Assembly (NCBI RefSeq): GCF_025548535.1
Contig: NZ_JAJLQW010000002.1
Span: 558,001-622,000 of the forward strand
Reading direction: 5' to 3'
DNA: 64,000 bases
Source of the DNA: Undibacterium sp. Jales W-56
GTDB taxonomy: Bacteria > Pseudomonadota > Gammaproteobacteria > Burkholderiales > Burkholderiaceae_D
This document shows positions 54,941-62,293 of the stretch, piece after piece (position 1 is the stretch's first letter; every line of letters begins with the position of its first letter). The notes beneath the pieces are model-generated. The model saw only the letters and a list, made by a program, of their open reading frames with translations, searched no databases and had not been told where the DNA came from. Position numbers and translations under genes: made by a program.

Positions 54941-55987
54941 ATGGTCACTCAGCGTTTTTTTCAATCGGGTGTCATGGCGGCTCTCGGTGCTGCCTTATTA
55001 TTCGGCATAGGTACGCCGCTCGCCAAATTACTATTGGGATCGATTAATCCGTGGATGCTGGCCGGATTGCTGTACCTGGGATCCGGCACAGGCTTATTCC
55101 TGTATCGCTATGTGCGTCGATCTGCGAGCGTCGCATTAGCTCGTAGCGACATCCCCTGGTTTGTCAGCGCCATCGTTGCCGGAGGCATCATTGGCCCCGT
55201 CTTGCTGATGCTGGGCTTGAGCGGCATGTCGGCATCGGGCGCCTCGCTCCTGTTAAATGCAGAAGGCGTGTTTACAACGGCATTGGCCTGGTTCGTATTT
55301 AAAGAAAACCTCGACCGCCGTATCGCATTTGGGATGTTCGCCATTATTGCCGGCGCTTTGATATTAAGCTGGCCCGATGATCTCCGGATGGAAAATATCT
55401 GGCCTTCATTGTCGATCCTGGGAGCCTGCCTGGCCTGGGGGATCGATAATAATTTAACGCGCAAAGTATCATTATCCGATGCGTCGTGGATTGCCTCGGT
55501 TAAAGGTCTGGTAGCGGGATCGGTAAATTTATTTTTAGCCTTTATGTCAGGAGCGGCCATTCCGCCAATGCCCGACTTGATCGCAGCCACGCTGCTTGGC
55601 TTCTTTGCTTACGGTGTCAGCCTGAGCCTGTTCGTGATCGGTTTGCGACACCTTGGCACCGCCAGGACGGGTGCGTATTTTTCGCTTGCCCCCTTCCTAG
55701 GGGCGACGCTGGCAGTGCTGCTGGGCGAGCCACTGAGCCTCAGCCTGATCTTTGCCGGGCTATTAATGGCGTTGGGAATTTATTTGCATCTGACCGAACA
55801 CCATCATCATCTGCACACCCACGAAGAATTGGAGCATGGGCATGAACATGTTCATGACAAGCATCATCAGCATGCACACGAATTTCCAGTTGAGACAGGC
55901 GTTAAGCACAGCCATCCTCACAAGCACAGCCAATTGACGCACGGTCATGCACACTTCCCTGATGCACATCATCAGCACAAGCACTAA
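54941..55987 (+). CDS. EamA/DMT family transporter with long His-rich tail
   Basis: The 348-residue protein has ten predicted membrane helices in two EamA halves (about 8-280). The last 65 residues hold about 25 histidines in HH, HxH and HGH clusters (EHGHEHVHDKHHQHAH). Such tails bind Zn, Ni, Co or Cu and are typical of metal transporters, not of generic metabolite exporters. The natural inference is a metal-linked DMT carrier. The start at ATG 54941 is standard. Confidence 0.87.
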   Translation: MVTQRFFQSGVMAALGAALLFGIGTPLAKLLLGSINPWMLAGLLYLGSGTGLFLYRYVRRSASVALARSDIPWFVSAIVAGGIIGPVLLMLGLSGMSASGASLLLNAEGVFTTALAWFVFKENLDRRIAFGMFAIIAGALILSWPDDLRMENIWPSLSILGACLAWGIDNNLTRKVSLSDASWIASVKGLVAGSVNLFLAFMSGAAIPPMPDLIAATLLGFFAYGVSLSLFVIGLRHLGTARTGAYFSLAPFLGATLAVLLGEPLSLSLIFAGLLMALGIYLHLTEHHHHLHTHEELEHGHEHVHDKHHQHAHEFPVETGVKHSHPHKHSQLTHGHAHFPDAHHQHKH

Positions 55988-56164
55988 GCGAATAAGGCTT
56001 TTGCAACCATTTTTTCGTTTATCGAGATGACTCGGAATAAATTCATCTCAAGACGCATTTGACGATTCGCCTGCTTTATCAACGCCCCAATTCAATATCA
56101 TCTGCAGCAATTACCCGTATGCGGATAGCGCGTAAATATCAGCAAACTACATCTGGCAGTTGGT

Positions 56165-56467
56165 CTATTTCCGGCGCACTACCATGCCCAGTAACAATCC
56201 AACACCGGCAGCGGTGGCGATCGCACACCACGGATTTTCTTTGACATAAACATCGGCAGAGGTTGCCAATTCCTTACCCTTAATGATGGCGTTGGCTTGC
56301 GCTTCCTGTGCTTTCACCAGAGCCGCATCCAGCATCTGCATGGCACGAGCGCGTGCTTCTTCCGCCTTCTCGCCGGTTAACGCAGCGGCGGCGACGAACA
56401 GGGCTTGCGAATCTTTCAATAAGACTTTAACGTCGGTGTTGACTGCTTTTAAATTTGATTCCAACAT
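56165..56467 (-). CDS. DUF883 (ElaB/YqjD-like) membrane-anchored protein
   Basis: The 100-residue protein is helical through residue 75 and ends in a C-terminal membrane segment with a glycine-rich patch (ATAAGVGLLLGMVVRRK), the DUF883 signature. ElaB and YqjD attach to the inner membrane and bind ribosomes in stationary phase. It lies in the envelope/stress cluster and converges on the DMT gene. Confidence 0.9.
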   Translation of the reverse strand: MLESNLKAVNTDVKVLLKDSQALFVAAAALTGEKAEEARARAMQMLDAALVKAQEAQANAIIKGKELATSADVYVKENPWCAIATAAGVGLLLGMVVRRK

Positions 56468-56611
56468 GATGTTTTCCTAAAAAATGTGTGATTATTTAAC
56501 TTACCTGGCCTGATATTTTTGATCTCAAGCTGTCAAGCTCAAACGAATTCAAAACACGTCGTTTAAGTTTAAGATTGAGGTTTAGTCAATTTTTAATAGT
56601 TACTTGCGGAG

Positions 56612-57148
56612 TTACGCCAGCAAATCCCGCATATCGTCAGCATGCTCTTCTTCCATCGCCATAATGCCAGTGAGCATGTGTTTCGTCGTCGGGTCGGTGT
56701 CACCGATCTGCTCTATCATCTGGCGATAGGCCTCGATCGCGATGCGTTCGGCAATCAGGTTGGCTTTGATCATCGACTGGATATTGTCAGAATCATCGTA
56801 CTCCGCATGACTGCGCTCGACCAGGGTAGCCGGATTAAAATCCGGGCTGCCGTTGAGTTGCACGATCCGTTCCGCCAGCAAGTCGGCGTGCGCCTGCTCT
56901 TCCATCGCATGCTGTAAAAACTCTGCTTTGATGGGGCCATTCTGCAAACCGTTAGCGGTGTAATAATGGCGCTTATAGCGTAATACGCACACCAGTTCGG
57001 TCGCCAATGCGCCATTCAACATAGCAATCACCTCTTTACGATCGGCCTGATAACCGACGGTCACTGCGCCATCGTCGAGATTTTTGGCAGCATCCCTGAT
57101 GGCGGCGGTGTCGATTGCGGTATGTTTCATTTTTTTAACTTCGTGCAT
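56612..57148 (-). CDS. Ferritin-like domain protein (bacterioferritin/DPS relative)
   Basis: The 178-residue protein has the four-helix ferritin-like pattern with two ExxH pairs (MEEQAH and MEEEHADD) and further glutamates in ATELVCVLRY and ANLIAERIAIEAY, the ligands of a di-iron centre. It probably handles iron or peroxide stress. ATG 57148 is chosen with GGGAG 8 bases upstream; ATG 57130 is another option. Confidence 0.87.
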   Translation of the reverse strand: MHEVKKMKHTAIDTAAIRDAAKNLDDGAVTVGYQADRKEVIAMLNGALATELVCVLRYKRHYYTANGLQNGPIKAEFLQHAMEEQAHADLLAERIVQLNGSPDFNPATLVERSHAEYDDSDNIQSMIKANLIAERIAIEAYRQMIEQIGDTDPTTKHMLTGIMAMEEEHADDMRDLLA

Positions 57149-57193
57149 GATGCTTTCTCCCAAATTGACGTATTGAATGAATCAAGAAATTGA

Positions 57194-58084
57194 TTAACGC
57201 TGCGCAACTTTGCCGCTGGCATCAGACAGCACGATCTCTACCCGGCGATTCAACTGGCGATCCTGCGCGGTGGCATTGCCAGCGACCGGATAGGCTTCGC
57301 CATATCCGCGGAGCGCGATGCGTTCACCCGCGATACCCATTTCCTGCAAGGCGCTGCGCACTGCCATGGCGCGGCGTTCGGACAATTGCTGGTTATGGGC
57401 GGCCGTGCCTGTGCTATCGGTAAAACCTTCAACCAATACCGTCCGTTGCGGATTCTGCTGTAATACATCGGCGAGTTTTTTTGCAGTACGCATGCCTTCT
57501 GGATTCAGGCGCGCCATGTCCGTACCGAACAAGACATCACCCAAGGTGATCACCATACCCCGCTCGGTTTTTTTGGCGGCCAGGTCGGCTAGCTGCGCCT
57601 CTAATTGGGCAGCGCGTGCCTGTGCATCCTTGGTCTGACGTTGCGCATCGGCAGCTTCGCCTTGCGCTATTTGTGCGGCCAACTTCGCCTGATCGGCGCT
57701 GACCTTCGCTTGATTGGCTTCATTGGTGCGTTGATCTAAACGAATTTGGTCGCGCTCTTTACCGGCATTGGCCACTTCGGCTTCTGCAGATTTTTGCTTG
57801 GCAACTTCTAGCGTCAATGCGATTTTTTGTTTGGCGACATAGGCTAATTTGTCGATTTTTTCTATGGCGTCTTTATTCGCTGCTGCCACGTTTGCCTGAT
57901 CCAATGCATCAGTTGCCTGTTTCATTTCCAGCGGTGCATAACTCGCTACCTTGGGATTGCTTTGCGCTGCGGCATAGTCATTGCGGGTCTGGTCTAGCAA
58001 ACTCGTTGTTGTTGGCATGGAACTGCATGCCGATACAAAAACAGCCATCGCCAACAGAACTGGGGTGAAATGTGTTTTCTTCAT
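57194..58084 (-). CDS. OmpA family lipoprotein with DUF4398 region
   Basis: The 296-residue product is a lipoprotein (VSACSS, Cys about 20) with a DUF4398-like region (about 25-85), a long Ala/Gln/Lys-rich coiled coil (85-165) and a C-terminal OmpA peptidoglycan-binding domain with the motif NQQLSERRAMAV. It should tether the outer membrane to peptidoglycan. The DUF4398 region matches the small lipoprotein gene upstream at 58187. Confidence 0.93.
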   Translation of the reverse strand: MKKTHFTPVLLAMAVFVSACSSMPTTTSLLDQTRNDYAAAQSNPKVASYAPLEMKQATDALDQANVAAANKDAIEKIDKLAYVAKQKIALTLEVAKQKSAEAEVANAGKERDQIRLDQRTNEANQAKVSADQAKLAAQIAQGEAADAQRQTKDAQARAAQLEAQLADLAAKKTERGMVITLGDVLFGTDMARLNPEGMRTAKKLADVLQQNPQRTVLVEGFTDSTGTAAHNQQLSERRAMAVRSALQEMGIAGERIALRGYGEAYPVAGNATAQDRQLNRRVEIVLSDASGKVAQR

Positions 58085-58186
58085 GATAGGACCTTTTAAT
58101 TTTTTGGAATAAGCTTAACGTGCCCACTTAAAGCGATGCACACTGCACTGCAGATCCATCGACAACCAGTCTGCAGTAATACCGTT

Positions 58187-58570
58187 TTATTTGATTGCGT
58201 TATTGCGGGCTAACTCTTCACGCAGAACGCGAATATCGTCTTGCAGAGCATCGGCTGCGGCTTGTGCCTTAGTTGAATTCGCCTTGCCTTGGGCCAGCTT
58301 GGCATCAGCCTGCGCCTGGGTCGCCAGGTCGTTCGCCAGCTTATAGTCTTTTGCCGCCATGGCTTTGTTGGCGAGCGCCATTTTGTCGCGGGCAGATGCC
58401 ATTTCGACTGGTGCGAATTCCGCACCGCCTGCACTAGAGGCATTGTCTACGGCGGCTTTAGAAACGGCAACATTCGCTGTCGCCGGGGTCTTCATACTGC
58501 TGCAACCAGTAGTCAATATCACTGCAGCACCACACAGGGCCGCGAAGTATAAGTTTAGATGTATCGTCAT
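58187..58570 (-). CDS. DUF4398 lipoprotein
   Basis: The 127-residue product has a lipoprotein signal (TTGCSS, Cys about 23) and an Ala/Lys-rich helical DUF4398 domain (VEMASARDKMALANKAMAAK). It is 103 bp upstream of the OmpA/DUF4398 gene on the same strand, so the two are probably co-expressed and related. Confidence 0.88.
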   Translation of the reverse strand: MTIHLNLYFAALCGAAVILTTGCSSMKTPATANVAVSKAAVDNASSAGGAEFAPVEMASARDKMALANKAMAAKDYKLANDLATQAQADAKLAQGKANSTKAQAAADALQDDIRVLREELARNNAIK

Positions 58571-58795
58571 TATTTCTCTCCGGTGAACTATTCATCGAGC
58601 AGGGTTTTGCCCACGATGTAGAAGGTTATAGGCCGTATTACTGGAGAGATCGGTACGCTGACGCACACACGTAGTATTTTTAAAAATTAAATTAAACCTC
58701 AATTCGGTATGTCAACGTACATATCGAAAAATCTGGATAACCTAGCCTGACGTTCATCGTATCCAATATCTACCCAACATCGAAAGTCTGGCATC

Positions 58796-58948
58796 ATGAA
58801 TACCTCGCTTATGTTTATGCCGCTGATGTCACTGATCGCCAAGTTTTCCGCTATTGTGGTACCGCGCCCGATGGCGGCAGTGATGAGCGTATACATGCTG
58901 ATCGGCAATCTGACGAAGTTCCTCGATGTAAATAATTTTTTTCAATAG
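58796..58948 (+). CDS. Possible 50-residue membrane peptide
   Basis: The frame encodes MNTSLMFMPLMSLIAKFSAI and a further hydrophobic stretch, ending 5 bp before the AsmA start. The ribosome site is poor (AAAG, 11 bases upstream). It is Met-rich and could be a small membrane peptide, but its reality is doubtful. Confidence 0.3.
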   Translation: MNTSLMFMPLMSLIAKFSAIVVPRPMAAVMSVYMLIGNLTKFLDVNNFFQ

Positions 58949-58953
58949 AATCT

Positions 58954-61014
58954 ATGTATCGCATCAAACTCATCGTCTTTACTTGCCTGCTGGCGATTCC
59001 CGTCATCGCACTTATCGTATTCACCCATCTCGATTGGAATCGTGCCAAGCCCTGGCTCAACGCCCGTACCAGCGAAACGCTTGGACGACCGTTTGCGATC
59101 CGTGGCGATCTGTCTCTGACCTGGGATAAGCAAGCAGTGGGACCGGAGCTGGAAAAAAATTGGCGCGGCATGATTCCGTGGCCGCACCTGATTGCCAAAG
59201 ATATTCACATCAGCAATCCGGCATCGCTGGCTGTGTCAACGGTCGGGGGATCAAGTGACGCTAGCCCGGCTGCTGAAATGGCGAGTATCGAGCAGTTTGC
59301 TTTTTCATTAAATCCTTTAGCTTTATTGGATAAAAAAATCGCTATCCCGGTACTGCGTTTTGACGCCCCCTCAGTAAACTTATTGCGCAATGCAGACGGA
59401 CAAAATAATTGGACGCTCCCCGGCAACGATCAGGCATCCGTCTGGAAAATCGAATTACAGCGGGTGATTTTTACCAAAGGCAGCGTACATTTACTCGACG
59501 CGGTAAAACATGCCGATGTACATGCCGATATCGATACTATCGACACCGATCCTGGCTACGGCGTTAGCTGGAAATTGCATGGCAAATACGATGGAGAAAC
59601 CGTCAGTGGCAGCGGCAAAGCAGGCGCGATACTGTCGCTGCAACAGCAGACCGCGCCCTACCCGATAATGGCCAATCTGCACCTCGGTAAAACCATGATC
59701 GCGATTGAAGGTACGCTGACCAAGCCGACTGAATTGGCTGCGCTGGATATGCGTTTGAAAATAGCAGGAACCAGCATGGCGCGCCTGTATGCGCTGAGCG
59801 GCATTGTGATGCCGGAGACGCCGCCGTTTACCACCGAGGGGCATCTGATCGGGACGCTGGGTCGGCACAGCAGCCATTGGATCTATGACAACTTCAGCGG
59901 CAAAGTCGGTTCCAGCGATATCGGTGGAACCCTCGACTTACAAACCCGGCCAAGCCGTCCTGTACTGACAGGAACAATTCTGTCGCACCTGTTGCAATTC
60001 TCCGACCTTGCGCCGCTGATTGGCGCAGACTCGAATAGCAGCAAAGCAGAACGCGGCGCGACGGCACATCAACCGGCCGATAAAGTATTGCCAGTAGAAA
60101 AATTCAAGACAGAGCGCTGGACTAGCGTCGATGCAAAAATACAATTCCGTGCAGAAAAAATTATTCGCGAGAAAGAATTACCGATCAATAAACTGACCAC
60201 CACCTTGCAACTACAAGACGGCGTGCTGCGACTATCTCCTCTGAGTTTTGATGTCGCCAGCGGCAAGCTCAATGCCGATATCACTCTGGACGGCAGCGGC
60301 AAAGCCGATCAGCATGCCATCAAGGCCAGGATGAAAATCAGCGCCCGTCATCTCAAGCTGAAACAATTATTCCCGACCCTGGACGCGCTGCAAGCCAGTA
60401 TAGGCGAGATCAACGGCGACGCGTCCTTATCGGCAACTGGCAACTCGGTCGCCAGCTTATTAGGCGCATCAAACGGCGAAATCAAGACCCAGATCAATCA
60501 AGGTAGTATCAGCAAGCGCTTGCTGGAGGAAATGGGATTAAATATCGGCAATGTCGTCCTTACCTACCTTTCCGGCGACAAGCAAGTCAAACTCAATTGC
60601 ATGGCGACGGATTTTTCCGTGACCAATGGCGTGATGCAAACCCGTACTTTTATTGTCGATACGGATGATGCGATATTAAATGTCAACGGCAATATCAATA
60701 TGACGCAAGAACAATTAGATCTGACGATCAAGCCCAATAGCAAAGGTCTGCGCATTTTTTCGCTCAGGACACCGCTCTATGTACGCGGCAGTTTTAAAGA
60801 TCCGAAAGTCAGCATCGATAAAGGCGTATTAGCCTTAAAGGCCGGCGGCGCGCTCGCCCTGGCCGCCGCCGCACCTGTTGCAGCCCTGTTGCCGCTGATC
60901 AATGCCGGACCTGATGCAGAGAGCGGCTGCACCCAATTGCTGGCAGATGCCAGGGTAAAACCCGTCGCACCGGCACCGGGTAAAACCTACCGCGCTAAAG
61001 CGGCTGTTAAATAA
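58954..61014 (+). CDS. AsmA family protein
   Basis: The 686-residue protein has an N-terminal membrane helix (about 5-25) and the AsmA domain (RTSETLGRPFAIRGDLSLTW near 45, and repeating beta-strand blocks to the C-terminus). AsmA-like proteins form long beta-groove bridges that move phospholipids between the membranes. It is last in the plus-strand run before MITE-like copy 3 and ends in an Ala-rich tail. Confidence 0.93.
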   Translation: MYRIKLIVFTCLLAIPVIALIVFTHLDWNRAKPWLNARTSETLGRPFAIRGDLSLTWDKQAVGPELEKNWRGMIPWPHLIAKDIHISNPASLAVSTVGGSSDASPAAEMASIEQFAFSLNPLALLDKKIAIPVLRFDAPSVNLLRNADGQNNWTLPGNDQASVWKIELQRVIFTKGSVHLLDAVKHADVHADIDTIDTDPGYGVSWKLHGKYDGETVSGSGKAGAILSLQQQTAPYPIMANLHLGKTMIAIEGTLTKPTELAALDMRLKIAGTSMARLYALSGIVMPETPPFTTEGHLIGTLGRHSSHWIYDNFSGKVGSSDIGGTLDLQTRPSRPVLTGTILSHLLQFSDLAPLIGADSNSSKAERGATAHQPADKVLPVEKFKTERWTSVDAKIQFRAEKIIREKELPINKLTTTLQLQDGVLRLSPLSFDVASGKLNADITLDGSGKADQHAIKARMKISARHLKLKQLFPTLDALQASIGEINGDASLSATGNSVASLLGASNGEIKTQINQGSISKRLLEEMGLNIGNVVLTYLSGDKQVKLNCMATDFSVTNGVMQTRTFIVDTDDAILNVNGNINMTQEQLDLTIKPNSKGLRIFSLRTPLYVRGSFKDPKVSIDKGVLALKAGGALALAAAAPVAALLPLINAGPDAESGCTQLLADARVKPVAPAPGKTYRAKAAVK

Positions 61015-61064
61015 GGATATTCACCAAGTTTGGTGGCGCGTTTGGATATGCATGTACGCTGAAA

Positions 61065-61237
61065 TGCAAAACCACATCCCGCTTAGCCACAGGCTGAATG
61101 CGGCTTACAGAGACATTTCGTGCCAACAGGCGCATCCGGCTTGCGGCTTCGTTTTTAATATCGACATTCTATCGAGCCGTTTACTCTCGCCTTTTTCTAT
61201 GTCTCAGTAGTGAGTAATTTTGGTTTTGCGTAAAACC
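61065..61237 (+). mobile_element. MITE-like repeat, copy 3 of 3 (decayed)
   Basis: The core (61087-61150) aligns with copy 2 through GGCTGAATGCGGCTTACAG, CATTTCGTGCCAACAGGCGC and GGCTTGCGGC. The right end still reads TTTTGCGTAAAACC. The left terminal repeat is reduced to TGCAAAAC, and the hairpin pairing is poorer than in copies 1 and 2, so this copy is older or damaged. Confidence 0.6.
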
Positions 61238-61284
61238 TACGGCTGAAACAACTATGACGATAATGTGAACCGCCTTCACCCCAA

Positions 61285-61308
61285 CCCTCTCCCGCATGCG
61301 GGAGAGGG
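61285..61308. repeat. REP-like palindrome
   Basis: CCCTCTCCCGCA directly abuts its exact complement, a 24-bp perfect palindrome inside CACCCCAACC...GGGGGTT. This motif recurs as REP-type repeats in many proteobacterial genomes. A single copy is present in the window. It could act as a transcription or RNA-stability signal after AsmA. Confidence 0.7.
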
Positions 61309-61395
61309 GGTTAAATGCGGTTAGATTTGGAGGGTATCTGCCTTGATCTACCTAAGAAAGACCAAGTTGAAGTTCAAGCAAATATAAAGCCAACG

Positions 61396-62229
61396 CTATT
61401 TGCGCTCAGGTCGCATGCGATGCGTGACATCCATACCGATGCCGCGATAGCCGGTAAAGCGACTCGATGAGTCGAACATCGGTTCGCCGCTGACTTGCAG
61501 ATATTGAATACTGCCATCCGCATTGGTACGGCTATACACAAAATCGAGAAACGGGCGGCGACTCGCGATGTTGGCATTCAATTGGGCGCGCTCGGCGGCA
61601 TTCCAGCCAGCCAGGGCTCTAGGACTTTCGCCCAGCATATCGTCGGCATCAATACCCAGCATCTCGAACACCGGACCGGATATGCTGGTGAAATTACCCT
61701 GAGGATCCTGTTCCCAGTACCAGTCGGAAGACAGTTCAGTAAAACTCTTGAAGCGGGCTTCGCTCGCGCGTAATTCTGCGGTGCGCTCCATGACGGTTTG
61801 CTCCAGCACTTTGCTGTAATTTTCCAACTTGCGATACAACAGCCGTACTTCCAGCATATTGTGAATCCGCGTTTGCACCTCAACCAGATCAAACGGCTTA
61901 CTGACAAAATCTTTGGCACCGGCTTGCAGTGCCTTCAACTTGTGTCCCGGCTGCGCGGTGATGACCAGTATGGGGAGATAACTATCGGCGTCAATTCTCT
62001 TCAATGCCTCCATCACCTCAAAGCCATCAAATCCAGGCATTTGCAAATCCAGCAAAATCAAATCATAGCGATGTTCTGCATGCAGATCGCAGACTGTGCG
62101 TGGATCCATGGTGCTGGTGATATTGGTATAACCGCGATTCGTCAGCATCTGCTCCAATAACATCACATTCGCTTTTTGGTCATCGACGACCAGGATACTC
62201 GCATTGAGGAATTCGGCTGCTTCTAACAT
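61396..62229 (-). CDS. Receiver-PAS domain protein without output domain
   Basis: The 277-residue protein has an N-terminal receiver (Asp61 in LILLDLQMPG, Lys in FVSKPFDLVE), a coiled-coil linker and a PAS/PAC domain (about 160-270, with SSDWYWEQDPQGNFTSIS and GYRGIGMDVT). It stops right after the PAC motif, with no GGDEF, EAL or kinase domain. ATG 62229 is chosen with GGAAG 6 bases upstream. The hybrid kinase gene upstream ends 64 bp away and is the likely partner. Confidence 0.87.
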   Translation of the reverse strand: MLEAAEFLNASILVVDDQKANVMLLEQMLTNRGYTNITSTMDPRTVCDLHAEHRYDLILLDLQMPGFDGFEVMEALKRIDADSYLPILVITAQPGHKLKALQAGAKDFVSKPFDLVEVQTRIHNMLEVRLLYRKLENYSKVLEQTVMERTAELRASEARFKSFTELSSDWYWEQDPQGNFTSISGPVFEMLGIDADDMLGESPRALAGWNAAERAQLNANIASRRPFLDFVYSRTNADGSIQYLQVSGEPMFDSSSRFTGYRGIGMDVTHRMRPERK

Positions 62230-62293
62230 GATGATCTTCCAAATATTTTTCAAAAACGCTTATATCGCTCATACCGCGACTATGACCAGCGGC

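Larger units (their letters stand above)
61015..61395. other. Gene-free stretch between AsmA and receiver-PAS genes
   Basis: The 381 bases carry MITE-like copy 3 (61065-61237) and a REP-like palindrome (61285-61308). No gene is seen. Confidence 0.65.

Noticed and set aside
55763-55984. Met-rich frame opposite the His-rich tail of the DMT transporter
   Set aside because: CAT/CAC codons read backwards give ATG/GTG, so Met and Val runs are an artefact.
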